This document shows, in pieces, positions 1 through 11,783 of a stretch of 64,000 nucleotides of DNA. Position numbers and translations under genes: made by a program. Numbering within the stretch: the first letter of the stretch is position 1; each line of letters begins with the position of its first letter. The notes beneath the pieces are model-generated. The model made no database searches. It saw nothing but the letters and a program-made list of their open reading frames with translations, and had not been told where the DNA came from. Location: the NCBI GenBank assembly GCA_021234535.1, contig CM037840.1, forward strand, positions 21,259,059 to 21,323,058, written 5' to 3'. Origin of the DNA: Stichopus chloronotus (Eukaryota; Echinodermata; Holothuroidea; Aspidochirotida; Stichopodidae).

Positions 1-387
1 ACATATTTTTTTTTAGCTTAATATTTATTTTATCAGTATCACTTCATATTTACACACGAAAGACAAGCTATAGATGTATCATGATCAACATGGACAGTTG
101 GGGTAATAATAGGCCTATATGATGAGATTGGTGATGTGTATTGTATCAACGTTACCAAAAAAAAACCACACAAGAAAAGAGAAAAATCTAATGGACTGAG
201 GCGGCCAGGTCAGTGATGAGGTTTCCTAGCCTGTCACTGTACCTTGTAGGTATTGCCATAATGGGTACAGTATGCCAGAAGGGCCCACCAATGGCACACA
301 GTGATCAGTGGCATATGGTGAATATTCAGGGCATATAGGAAACAGTTGCATAGTGTCAATGACAGGCCATGGAGGGATCAGTAGCAT

Positions 388-659
388 GAAGTGAGCAGTG
401 GGGCATGGGGTGAGCAGTGGGGCCTGGGGTGACCATTGGGGCATGGGTGAGCAGTGGGGCATGGGGTGAACAGTGGGGCCTGGAGTGAGCAGTGGGGCAG
501 GGGGTGAGCAGTGGGGCATGGGGTGAGTAGTGAGGCAATGGCTGAGAAAAGGGCATGGGTGAGCAGTGCGACCTGGGGTGAACAGTGGGGCATGGGGTAA
601 GCAGTGGGGCATTGGGTGAGCAGTGGGGCATGGGTGAGCAGTGGGGTATGCGGTGAATG
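388..659 (+). repeat. G-rich 19-bp minisatellite, about 14 units
   Basis: Tandem units of GAGCAGTGGGGCATGGGGT with point variants and occasional 18-nt units (one G fewer). Each unit has two G3-4 tracts, so the plus strand could form G-quadruplexes. The translated 'PHCSPHAPLLTPCPTAH'-type ORFs on the minus strand are products of the repeat and are not proteins. Confidence 0.9.
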
Positions 660-3600
660 GTTGCGCTGTGAGCACTATCAGCACCTGGGATGGGGGTGGG
701 GTGGGAGGCAACAATTAACATGAGGTATCACTAGCATTGTCAAATGTATAGCAAATGTTTCATACATGATATGCAGCATTATCACAACTTTTGACATCTG
801 ACCATGCCATTGGGGAGCTCTTCCAGAATGTTTCCTGCCTGCTACATGCCCAGAATGTGTGCAAAAGCGGTGACTGCCAGTGTACCAGAAACGACTGTAA
901 TTGGGTACAAGGATATAACACTAGGAAGGAACAATGTTAATGTTTACTTGTTCCTCTCCGACCCTCACAGTTGTTGCTCTCATCCTGTTTTGGGGATATT
1001 TATGCCAATGCTGAAACTCACTGCAAATTTAGGCCAAATTAGATTGTTTTTCACAACAATTGAATGATTATGATTATTATAATCACATTTTTATAGTCTT
1101 CAAATGTAAGTAAATTTTACAGTTCCATTGAGTCGATATTGGTATCTGACTTAATTTCAATTAAAGCCAGTTTTCAGTAGTTGCTTTGTTTTACTTTAAT
1201 AAAATATGAATTAAACATTACACTTAGACCAGTTGAGACCTAAAAAAAAAAAACAGACAAATGACTCAATCGATTCATTAAATGTAGCTGGCAGGGTATA
1301 AAAAATGAGTAACTCACAATAGAATGTAAATTAATGTGAACAATCTTAGAGACAATGACTTGCACTGAATACATGATAAGGAAATAAAGAATTATACACA
1401 GCATCAAAACATTTTTCTCACGAACTTGCCAAAACATGAAGGATGGAATTAACAACATAACATGTTTAATGTTTTCATAATATTATAAGCACACAAGATA
1501 CATGCAATCAGATTAATTACTTAATGTTATCACTCAACATGGTTTATTATGTACATGCAAGGAGGTTCTCAAATTTGATCTGAAAGTGGCTAAAGATGAA
1601 AAAGTTGGTCATCTTTTCAAAATAAATTAGAGCTTATAGATATCACCAGCAGCTGGCAGAAATGAAAGTGAAGAAATGTACAAAACTTTGACTATATATT
1701 GGTCCAAGCTAAATGATAGAAAGACTTTCAATGATGTTCAACTCGCTTTGTCCATAGTAAACAACGTCTGTAACATTTTCCATGCCACACCATAAAATGG
1801 TGCGAAATCGTAAATCAGTGGAACAGAACTACCCAATTAAACACTGACCCCCCTTTGATTGCTAACTGCATGAGGTCAAACCAGGTAGTTGCTATTTAAC
1901 CTCTTCAAACCAATTAATTAAACTTGATGAAATCAGTTGATTAGATTATAATCCTTTAACAATGTTAATACAGTTGTTTGATTGAAGTCTGAATTAATGG
2001 AAGGATTTACCACAAAAACTCAATCACATTAGTTCTCAAATATTAATGTAATTGGTGTGATTCTCACCAAGGTTGTTTTATCAGAAAATTATTTAAAAGA
2101 ACTGGATAACAAAACTTTCACCACTGCATATTGATTTAAATTAAAAAAGTGCAAATCCACAGAGGTTCTAAGGGGTGAGGGGGGGGGGCTAGGGAGGCTT
2201 TTGTCCCCTATTTTGCTAGCCCTCAAAACATTGGGCGGGGGTAATTTATATAAATCATTGTTTACCTTTGTTTTTATCTCAAAATAAAGATGTTTGAATA
2301 TGTTTAACCAAGCTACACACTGATGGTGGTTCTCTGTTTACAACAGATGGTAAAATGCTGGTCCCTCAAAAAAAGAAAAAGAAAAAAAAAAAGAGAAGAT
2401 ATAATGTCCCTCAAATGGTGCCTGGTGTAAACACTGCTTCCTGTCCTTTTCTAAATGTTGGCAAACTGGAAATAAACAAAAATTAGGTCAACCAACAGCA
2501 AATTTGTACAGCATCATGTTTTCTTCAGTGAAAACAATTTCTGGGTGTAACACTAGTTATGTGGAACTCATGAAGACAATATTGGGTTTGTTGAAAATAT
2601 GGAAGAGCTTCCTTTCTAGCTTCTACAAACATGCAGGTAGTTGCACAATTACACTGATATAATAGACTTGTTTTCCTATAATCTTCCACAAAACATTCAC
2701 ATACATATGAAAAGCAAGTAGGCCTACCATGGGAAAATGAAAGCTTTGTGGCTAACGGTGAGGAAACTAACCTTGGATCATGGCAAGATGGTGGAAACCT
2801 TATCCTACATGAGTTGTTTTTCAATGTTATGTTGTGGTATTGAGGTCAAATTATCTAGACAGTCCTGGCATATTGTCATAAACAGAAATAACTTCAAGAG
2901 GAATATAAATATCTGTATATGATAAAGGTGACAGCAGGTCAGAGTCCGTACAAGGTATTATTGCACAACCACAAAAGGTGGGTATTTGTATAATTAAGGA
3001 TACAGCCTCAGGTGTCAAACTAATAGAAAACATATACACAGTAGGTTTAAGTATTTACCAAAGTAAGAAATTGTTCCCTGTGCAAGGATTTACAAAAAAA
3101 TATCATAAATGAATAAATTTTGAGATTACCATGTACATGGACAGACACCACATGGGTTCACATAAATATATACCTCAGTCACAAGTTTGCACTGCAAATA
3201 TTTCAGTCACAGTTGTTGATGCATGCTAAAAATTTGTGAAGCTTCTTCATCCACAAGAACTAGTTGTGCAGTCTTCTGCCCAAACCAAAAGTTAACACAA
3301 CCATGACAATGTTCCCCCAAGACTTCTTTTTAAGGGGGGGGGGTGATAAAATTGCCTTTCTATTTGAAACCAAATTTCCAGGATGTGGTTGTCAAATCCA
3401 TATTTCCAACATTTTGTGAATTTTTTGAGGGAAGATAACCACCTGGAGTGGCCATGTCTCAAAGCAAGTTTGCTGTTCATGACAATGCATCATATTAAAT
3501 GGAATCCTTCTGCAAAACAAGGTGAAAAAGATATGGCCTCTGGAATACTGAGACATTTCTTCAATAAAATGCATTTGATGAGTATGTATATGTGTCATGT

Positions 3601-4130
3601 CACATCTTGCAGAAATCAACCAAGTAAAATAAATCAAAGAATGACCTGTAGCTTATCATTTGCCCTCAGCTTCTTCCTGGTAATTCTGATTTGTGGCTTG
3701 GGTACATGAAGGTATGTGGCAGTATTGATTACGACCAATAAGTTGGCCTCACAAGGTGGGTACAATCTAGGAAACCCTCCTACATTACATTCCACAAAAT
3801 TTAGGAGGTAACCAACTGAAAATTAAAGGTCTACGTATGTCTCAAGATGCTGCCCTGACTTTACGTGGGAGAAAGTTAGGGGAGAACTACAACAATTTGT
3901 GGGTTAATTCCTGGTCCAACTTGCTGATTTATTTATATTCGTTTTGTTGAGCTCTCATGACTGTGTAACTGCAGCTACAGTATGACAATACAGCTTCATG
4001 ACTAGAATTCATACAAGTTAGGCTTCAACAGCTTGTTTTGTAAGATAAAGTTTGCATGGATCTTTAGAAACATCCTTTGCATGGTGACAGAATACATTTT
4101 GCTTTTATACACACATGGCTACCAGTACTT
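660..4130. other. Non-coding stretch, no gene seen
   Basis: AT-rich DNA with scattered short ORFs of chance length. It contains a G-run and CCCC-rich patch at about 2175-2240, an A-rich run near 2368-2395 and another G-run near 3336. Such patches often mark decayed dispersed repeats. No domain or splice pattern supports an exon. Confidence 0.5.
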
Positions 4131-4132
4131 AA

Positions 4133-4796
4133 AGGTCGTGTAACATGAAAATGACATTTTGAGGTATTGGGTGCATTAGGCATTCAAAATGTAGAAAATA
4201 GCCACAAATTGCGTCAAAATCCGTCAAAAATTGACAAATTTACAGGCAAATTAGTGTCTCACAGCTGTGTCATGAATAAAACATTGGCTAAATATGCAAA
4301 TTTGTGATGTCAGGAGAGGGACTCCCAGGATATGTCTTATGTTAATCCTTTGTTTATGTAGCCTTTATTTCAAGGTCAATTGAGGATTTTATATGCACAG
4401 AGGGTTTTATTTTGGAAGCATGTATTAACTCCTTCTTAAATATCGACATCACTTACCAATGTGAAACTCAGTAATTAAGAGGAAAAATATAAAGGGTTAA
4501 CAAAAGAAAAACTGACACTGTGCAACACTCCACGTCATCTGTTTTGCATTTTCTTCAAATTTTGAAAAGTCATATCTCAAAAACGGTAATAAATATAGAC
4601 AAAATTCCAACAGATTTTCACTCAGGGTTTTACTTTGTAACGTTTGCATGAAGGGTGCTCTTTTCTGGAAGCATGTCACCCGACCTTCAAAAGGCAGTAC
4701 TGTACAGTATAACATTAATTGTCTAGTCAACGGTAGCACCTGTGCATGAAGGATTATAAAACTGGGTCGTAATGCTCATGTTACAACATGTGACCA
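4133..4796. mobile_element. Probable MITE with imperfect terminal inverted repeats
   Basis: The left end reads GGTC-GTGTAACATGAAAAT and the right end is its imperfect complement (CATGTTACAACATGTGACC); TCATGTTACA and GACC match. The interior is AT-rich and has no transposase. The target-site duplication is unclear. A chance match of the ends is possible. Confidence 0.35.
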
Positions 4797-5181
4797 TGTT
4801 CTTATGAATATGCATTAAGCTATTTCTCACTCTGAGGGTAAATACTTAAAAGAGATTATTCACTTGCATTATTGCACTCACATTTAGTCTTTAATATCGT
4901 AAACTAAGCCAGCAGGGTCATGTGACATGTATGGAAGCTGAGAGGTGTGGTCTTTTGGAGAAAATGACATATTGCTCGAAAACCACTATTGTGTCAAGAT
5001 CACTCCCATTTTAGAAAACAGGTGAACATTACCAAAGATGTGAGCATGGGGCACTCCAAGAAAGGATGATTTTAACTGTGTTAACACTTCTTGACCGAAC
5101 ATTGAAAAGTGAAACTAATGTATTAGATAGTGTGGTTTAACTTTGGTTTACTCTTTCCAATAGTAAAAAGGTAGACAGAAA

Positions 5182-5195
5182 CCCCCCCCCCCCCC
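5182..5195 (+). repeat. Poly-C run
   Basis: 14 consecutive C followed by TCCC. Slippage-prone. Confidence 0.9.
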
Positions 5196-5299
5196 TCCCG
5201 AATTTGGTTTCACTTGTTAATGTTTGGTCGCGTCCATTTATTTGGAGGATGTCATAAAATGTTAAGATCTAATTGTCCTTTCTTGGAGTACCAGCTCAA

Positions 5300-5601
5300 T
5301 CAGTCTGGTTTTACTCCTTTCACAAGCTTTCCAGAAGTGGGGTGGAGAAAACAATCGCTTTGAACCGTATCGTTTTCACCAACCCACAGCACTCTTACAT
5401 TCCGTAGATATGTCTTGCTATTGTTATGAAGGCAACTGGCTGCAGATCGACTACGACTTCTTTTCCAGCCTGTTGAACGTGTTTGCAAATACAATCTGTG
5501 TGTAGTATACACTTTCCTAGTTCAAGATCTAACTGTGTGTGATTTGGCTGGGATGTGTGGCACATATTTTCAGGATCAAACTCCAAAGTCCGACATGCAA
5601 T
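5300..5601 (-). pseudogene. Decayed exon, possibly a fucolectin/F5-8C-like domain
   Basis: The minus strand begins after a good acceptor (GTGCTGCAG|ATTGC at 5601) and reads through Cys-rich sequence to KEVVVDLQPVAFITIARHIYG. This resembles the 'W-x-VDLG-x-V-x-I-x-IY' strand of fucolectin-type galactose-binding domains. That frame stops at about 5395, but the next frame carries LRNVRVLWVGENDTVQSDC, which looks like the following part of the same domain (RNVxVxVG...C). The switch of frame in mid-domain suggests a frameshift, hence a pseudogene or a sequence error. Alternatively the exon ends at the donor GGAAT|GTAAGA. The family assignment is by motif memory only. Confidence 0.35.
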
Positions 5602-8387
5602 CTGCAGCACACACAGTTACACGTATCTTTAACATTTACAAACACACTCTACAGTTACCAGAGCTGATCATTGAGTAACTTTTATGTGGCTGATGTATAT
5701 TGGAGTAAGTAACATAACCAAGGCTCATGCATTACCTGTGAGTCGACAAATGTGTATTACAATGACACTCAAACTTCCTCATTCATATTCAAACTTCCTC
5801 ATTAAATAATGCATGTGCACATATGTGTAACACTGCTACTCAGAATGACCTGCTTCTGTCAATGTGCACTTTCAGATAACTGCAGAACAAGAGCACTAAA
5901 TTTGTACAAAAACTGCTAAAGATTCGTGGCATGTACACACAACCAAGACATAGACATAGAGAAAGCTGCAGGGATGCAGCATATGGCTAATGGGATCACT
6001 GACGACATGTAAGACTAGAGGGCACTTACACTGTAACAACATGAGTGATGTACTAGCTGAACATGCATTGGCAAAGACATGTGAATGCTACAGGGTACAA
6101 ATTTACAGCTAATGGTCCCCACTGGTTGCAATTCATGTGGGATCTACACTTTGGTCCATAATATGTGTAACCTGGTATCAACGTATGCTGCAGGATATAC
6201 CTATATGATACAGAGCAGTATGAATAAGTATCATGCAAAACTCATCAGTGATGTAATTTATGGCATGCCATGCATAGGAAGATTTCATGCTGTAGTAATA
6301 TTTATGACATGAACATGACATATACAATAAACTGATGCTATATTAAATCCAAGCAGAATAAACACACAGGAGTAAGCATGTCTACACCATTCTCCCATTC
6401 TGGACATTTTTAACTGAAAAATCAGACAACCAATATTAACCCAACATATATGGCAAATTATTCTGTTTCATTATCCTATTCACTGGCAGAGGAGCATTTT
6501 CATCCTTTAGTTTAAAAATTTTCAAATTCAAAACTTTTATCTTGTTCATGCATCATCAGACTGCATCAAGCAGTGTGCATTAACTGAAAGGTGAAGGAAA
6601 CCCTGGGAATACTTTTGCAGTGATTAACATTTCATTCACGAATAATACTTCATTTCCTTCCCACGTTATACACTTTTGAAATTCAGAGCAAGGTCCTGCC
6701 ATTTTTCTCAGCTGAAGTCAAACCTACTTGAGCAAGTCAAATTATGAAGTCACATAATCACTAACAGCAAAAAGGTTAATGTATTTCTTTGTTTTCTGTA
6801 TCTATAATTTTCATAAATGCGCGCATACTACGGAGGGTTGAATTACTGAGGTTTATCTCGCAATGATAAAATTACTAATACTCTCTTTGAATCTATGCAT
6901 AACTATTAAAAATATGTGACAATAATTCATAAAGAAAAACAATGAGCTTTTAAATCACATGTGGTCCGGTTATGTCATCACAATCTAAAACTGGCAGCCT
7001 CGTGATTGAGTTATTATGATCACTCGAATTGCAATATCCTGGAAAGTGAACAACAAATTTTAATGAAAGGAGATGATGGTGTTCACCGCATGTTAATCTT
7101 TCATTTAATTGTAACATCTCACTGTCAAAAGTCCTGACTTTCCTTCTGCTTTTATAACTAGCTTCTTACATCAGTTCCTGTACCTTTAATATTATAACAG
7201 GAAACAGCTGGAATGTGTGATAAATATGAAAATTGCACACTTCTTAATATGAACCATAAGGTTGATCTTTAACTCTTTGGAATTTGAAGCATGTCAAGAA
7301 AAAGTCTGTTTACATGTTTGAGAAAAATTGCCTCCTAGTTTGGACGGAATGTGCGGACAGACAGGCAGGCAGGCAGGCACACTTGCAGGTCAAAGTAGAC
7401 AGGCAGGCAGGGGAGTGGGTGATGCGAGGTCCTCCATGCTGATTTTATTACTGGAGGTGTAGAGTCAGCTGGCAGCTGGTCCTGTGGGTGGCTTTACTAT
7501 GCTCTCGCATGCCAAGGGGAACATCTTTATGTCTGCTAACTTCATTTCTCTGAAATATTAACATGCAGTGGTTAAAAATTAAGTAAAATAATCAGATCTA
7601 AACAGAATAAATAAATAAAAAATAGAGCATAAATAAAATTACAGCAGGATGTGTTGTTTCATAAAAAAAGCCATAATGTATCATAAATTTATCTTCCTCT
7701 TACATTTGACACCTGCCATTAAAACAACATCAATGCCATTGTCCCTTTCTTTCAGGAGAAATGTGCACTACTGTACTTGAAGTGTTAATTACAGCAGAAA
7801 TTAGAAGATCATTTTTTCAGTTAAACTCTTATGGCAAGATGAAACATGGTTATTGGGGATGAAGGTTGGCCATACAATGATACCACATAACCCACATCCG
7901 GTATACATACATTGCTTGGCCTACATTTGGCAATTTTTTACCATTTTTGGAATTTTGGATAAATAGACCATGGTACAACAGTTTTATAGCTCTTGGCAAA
8001 TTATGCAAACTTTAGTCGAGCCAGTCCTTTGGTGCACCTTTCAAAATGCAGGATTAAGAGTACATCCTACTTTAACTTTTTATATGGCAGGGGCGGGGTC
8101 AGCTACCACATCTTTCTCTAATGCCACACCCCTTATCCCACCCAAAACACTGAACAATGAAAGACAGCAATATTACACAGACATGCAACTGAATATAATG
8201 CACGTGCCATCTGACAAACACAAATGCAAGTACATGTGAATGCTGAAACATGTGAACACAGCTGCACTCACCTGGTCCTTTATACTAACACTGCACTGGC
8301 ATGAAGCAACATTAATGGCTACATCACTGAAATGCTGTATATTGTGCATGGACCAAACTGAATATAAAGCAACAAAGAGCAACAACA
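5602..8387. other. Non-coding stretch with a GACAGGCAGG patch
   Basis: No exon recognised. 7354-7412 holds (CAGG)n and GACAGGCAGG repeats, similar in style to the GACA/GATA tails of repeat B. The rest is AT-rich with short chance ORFs. Confidence 0.5.
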
Positions 8388-9230
8388 AGAGCCTATGGGT
8401 ATTATTGTTCCTTAGTCTTAACCAAAGTTAATCCAGAATTTATCACATCCAAGAAAAGTTTGGGCCCTATACTTGGTCGACCCCTAAGAACACTGATCAC
8501 CCAAAGGCACTTGACTACCATCGTACAAATATGAAAAACCCTCAACATTAGTGTGATATAACCTGTTGAAAACCTATCACTTTGCCCATGGCCCATATGG
8601 CTCATTCTGAAGTTGGACCCACACATGTTGAACACTGCCAAGGGTTCCACTACCAACCACAATGCTAATTTGACAAATCTTTCACATTGTTTAGCCAAGT
8701 ATGCAGAAAAAAAAAAAAAAAAATTTGCATGATTTCATAAAATGGACCATGGCTATAATCCTTAACAACCTGAAAGAACCACTATCATAGCAGTAATGTG
8801 ACACAATATCGACTTAGTACCATTAAACATGTTGTACAGTAGAAGAGGAATTTTGCATGATTTCAAATAATGGCCCATTTGGACCCAAATAACTTGAACA
8901 GCCCAAATACACCACCACCTTTATGCATCCATATACTGCACCTAGTTCAAGCATTGTCCAAGTATTACAACTTGAGATACTGTGTTAAAAGGTTTTCAGG
9001 GTTTTGCCCCCAGTGCCCTCAAATGACCTTCAACCTCCACTAAAAACAATAGAGTTCACCATCTCAATATGTCAGATCTACATATTAAGTTTGACTTTCA
9101 TCGGACTTTCCCTTACAGCGTTAGAGCATCCCCAGGCAAGTGTCAGAGACACACCTATACACATGCCAACCTGAACATATACGTTCCTTCGCTGATGCGA
9201 TAAACCATTAAGACAAAAGGTATATTTGGA
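8388..9230 (+). repeat. Repeat A copy (dispersed, modular)
   Basis: Starts near CAAGAGCCTATGGG and contains diverged modules of the type '...CCCTCAAATGACCTTCAACCTCCACTAAAAACAATAG...', then the terminal part with CACACCTATACACATGCCAACCTGA. It is shared with copies at 14.2, 21.2, 27.1, 34.2, 34.8 and 54.9 kb. An A17 run sits at 8707-8723, and pieces resembling repeat B (TTTCATAAAATGGACCAT) occur at about 8735 and 8860. No coding capacity, so a non-autonomous element. Confidence 0.6.
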
Positions 9231-11353
9231 AAAAGATGACTCTATAGATTGAGCAATTAGCCTACATGATTCCTATGTTGCTTATGAAGTCTGGATGTGT
9301 ATCTGTGAGCTTGTAAATCTTATGTCTGTTACACGAAATGTCACGTTTTGAGACTAATGAGGCAATGTTCTCCTAGATGATAGAAATTGTCCCCTGTTGG
9401 AAATTAACCAAGGGGGAATAGGATTTTCAGTTACAAGTTGGTAACTATGCAATAAATATTAAAGGAACATAGAAATCTATAAAAAAAAAATAAAAACATA
9501 ATAAAAGGCTCCATTAGCAGAGCAAAAGAATGATACACTCATATAAGCTATAATGTGTAGAGGTAGAGAAAGAATAACTTTTAAAAGATCATTGGTTACC
9601 ATGGAGATTGTCAGATCAATCGTGTCATTCTAGATGGTTACTGCATTACAACCAATGGACTTCTAATGATAAGGACCGATAGATTATGAACTGACATGGG
9701 TAGCAGGCTTGGGAGCCAAAAATATTGGACCTCAAATGAAACATAGGAACCAATAAATGAACACTACAGTGTTGCTAGCTTGGAAGCCAGTACATTCAAA
9801 ATCTAATGACAAAAGCCAATTGGATGATGAGTTGGTTTCCTTTGCTGATTTGGAAGCTAATAAGTTGAACCTCTAAATAAAGGGATCATTAACATCAATA
9901 AAATTTGATCAATATATTCTTTGTATTAAAGAATTTCAAGCAAAATTGAAGACAATTTATGTGATACATCTTTTTATAATATTCCCTCATTCGTCTTGAT
10001 GTATTTTAGCATTAAAAGATAGTTGCCAGCAGAATAAAAATTATAAATGACCAGGAAAATATCAGCTGGAAACCAAGATCTCTCCATTGATCCTTCATAA
10101 CAATCCTTGGGACTTTTAAGGCCCAGGGACCCCCCCGGTTAAAAATTATGCTGCTGTATTCTTTGAACTTTATCTATCAGCGTTCCTCTGGAAATTGATT
10201 TCAAGTCTCTGATTACTTTGACACGAAATTCATGAATTGGGTGATAATCTTTTAATTTTACCCTCCCTGATAAAAACGGAGTGAACATATCAGACCAAGA
10301 GAGATAGACCAAAGAGAGATGGCGTCATCACACACCTTAAGCCAATGGAACATCAGTGTTGTGGTCGAGTCCGGGCAGTACAAAGCCAGCCTTTAAGAGA
10401 AGCTCGTGACCATGTATGGAGGACCTTGAGGCTTCGAGGCCGCTCCAGGCCTGAGAAGCTGAGGCCAAGGCCGTTCTCGACTACAACCATGGGAGTTATC
10501 ATGCACCCTCAGCCAAAGTCTGATCAACGGGTGTTGATCATGTTGAGAAATATATTTACAGTACTTACAGGATGTTCGCCTGTCCATCTCAGTGAAAATT
10601 AACTGATCTATCATACCTACAGCAAACCTTCAGCCTAATCCAGAGGATTGTTCAAAACTTATACAGTTATGTTTTGTTTTCTAGCTCAAGGTATATTTTA
10701 CGATCATGGTTGTCAGCCTGGGAAGCAATTATTCCTATCATACCTATTACCAGTTAAGTTATGTTTCATATTCATCACCCATTAAGAGCTTTCATTTTGT
10801 TCTTAGCTCTTTAAGGGTAATTAGGTGCCAAAACTATCGGAGATATCTGGGTCTTTGATTGAAATCATGCATGAAATAATTGGAGAGTCTGTCCCTGGGG
10901 CTCAGTGTGAACTTGGATACCAGAATTGTTTATCCTGTTACAACAATGTTTACAGTTGTCTAATTTTAAATGAATAAACGTGTCTCTGTTGATGGCTGTT
11001 ATATTTCATACAGTTATGCTAAGTGGCACCTCTCAAATAGATGACGTTTCTGACTAAACCAATAAGAGGATTGTTTGGCAGTTTAAGGCATGTTAGTTGT
11101 AATTGTGCTTCTCACTGTGAGAGGTAGGATTGTAAATGTTCTGTTACTATTAAAAGCCCATTACCTTGGAGTTGCTGTAACAAATTGAATGCACAGTTCT
11201 GGTGTGTTAGGCCACTTTCTGAGTGAAAGGAATTGATAATTGCAAGAAACCCTCCTGACAAGTCAAACCATTGCTGAAATCCCAGACATGCATGACCTAG
11301 CCGTGATGCACTGACGTATTTTACTCACGGTTTCATAAATCGGGATCCAAATC
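9231..11353. other. Downstream flank or last introns of the FKBP gene; GGCC-rich patch
   Basis: The missing cytosolic-tail exon(s) of the FKBP gene should lie here or further left, but I cannot place them. 10410-10480 is locally GC-rich with repeated GAGGCC/AAGGCC words and gives a chance 85-codon ORF. The rest is AT-rich. Confidence 0.4.
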
Positions 11354-11359
11354 ACTCAC

Positions 11360-11783
11360 CCTAAAGAAGGTAGTCCTCTTGTGAGGGTGCTTAATCTTGT
11401 AAATGTGATAAATTAAAACTGCCAACAGCAATATTACGACGGGTACAGCCACCAGTTGAAGATACAAAAACACTGACGTATCCTTTTTCTGATCTTTAGG
11501 AGTTCCGGTCTTCTTGTCCTTATCGTCGAAGTGGCCAGCATTGTCCGTCCTTATACCTTCCTCCTCTTCTCCTTCCGGTGAGAGTGAATCTTCAACCTCT
11601 TCTGTGACCATGATCCTTGTGGTAAAGAGCATTTCCTCAAACAACTCCTCTATCACAGGAGATCTCTCTGGTTTCCAAATGTGGATGATGTTTATTTCGT
11701 AAGTGATATTTACGTTGGTCGTGATGTGAGGAGGGGGCGAACGGTAAGCCTTCAGAGCAGGAACGATCAGTTTTCTTCTTTCC
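11360..11783 (-). CDS. FKBP-type peptidyl-prolyl isomerase exon: end of PPIase fold, acidic linker, transmembrane helix
   Basis: 424-nt minus-strand exon. The acceptor is a pyrimidine-rich stretch ending ATCCTAG|GGAAAG; the donor is TTTAGG|GTGAGT. Phase 2 in, phase 0 out. Joined to the exon at 15415-15524 it continues GACQGERRKLIVPALKAYR, the GE+R+L-IP-AY block of FKBP domains, then NITYEINIIHI, the last strand. PERSP and LFEEM after it resemble the region following the fold in FKBP7/FKBP14. Numbering from the upstream exon: an acidic linker with EEEEG, a charged stretch, then a transmembrane helix at about 141-165 (LVAVPVVILLLAVLIYHIY) and a basic cytosolic start KIKHPHKRTTFFR. Reading through past the donor gives 8 more residues and a stop, taken as intron. 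FKBP7/14 end in EF hands and an ER-retention signal, whereas here there is a membrane anchor, more like FKBP11. The tail exon downstream was not found. Confidence 0.8.

Noticed and set aside
388..659. CRISPR-like regular repeat
   Set aside because: Units are contiguous with no spacers and the DNA is eukaryotic.
226..721. Three long minus-strand ORFs rich in Pro, His, Ser, Leu
   Set aside because: They are the translations of the 19-bp minisatellite in three frames.
11354..11360. Taking ...VSDLDPDL as the natural C terminus of the FKBP-TM protein
   Set aside because: The codons after FFR coincide with a strong GTGAGT donor, so the extra residues are most likely intron read-through.
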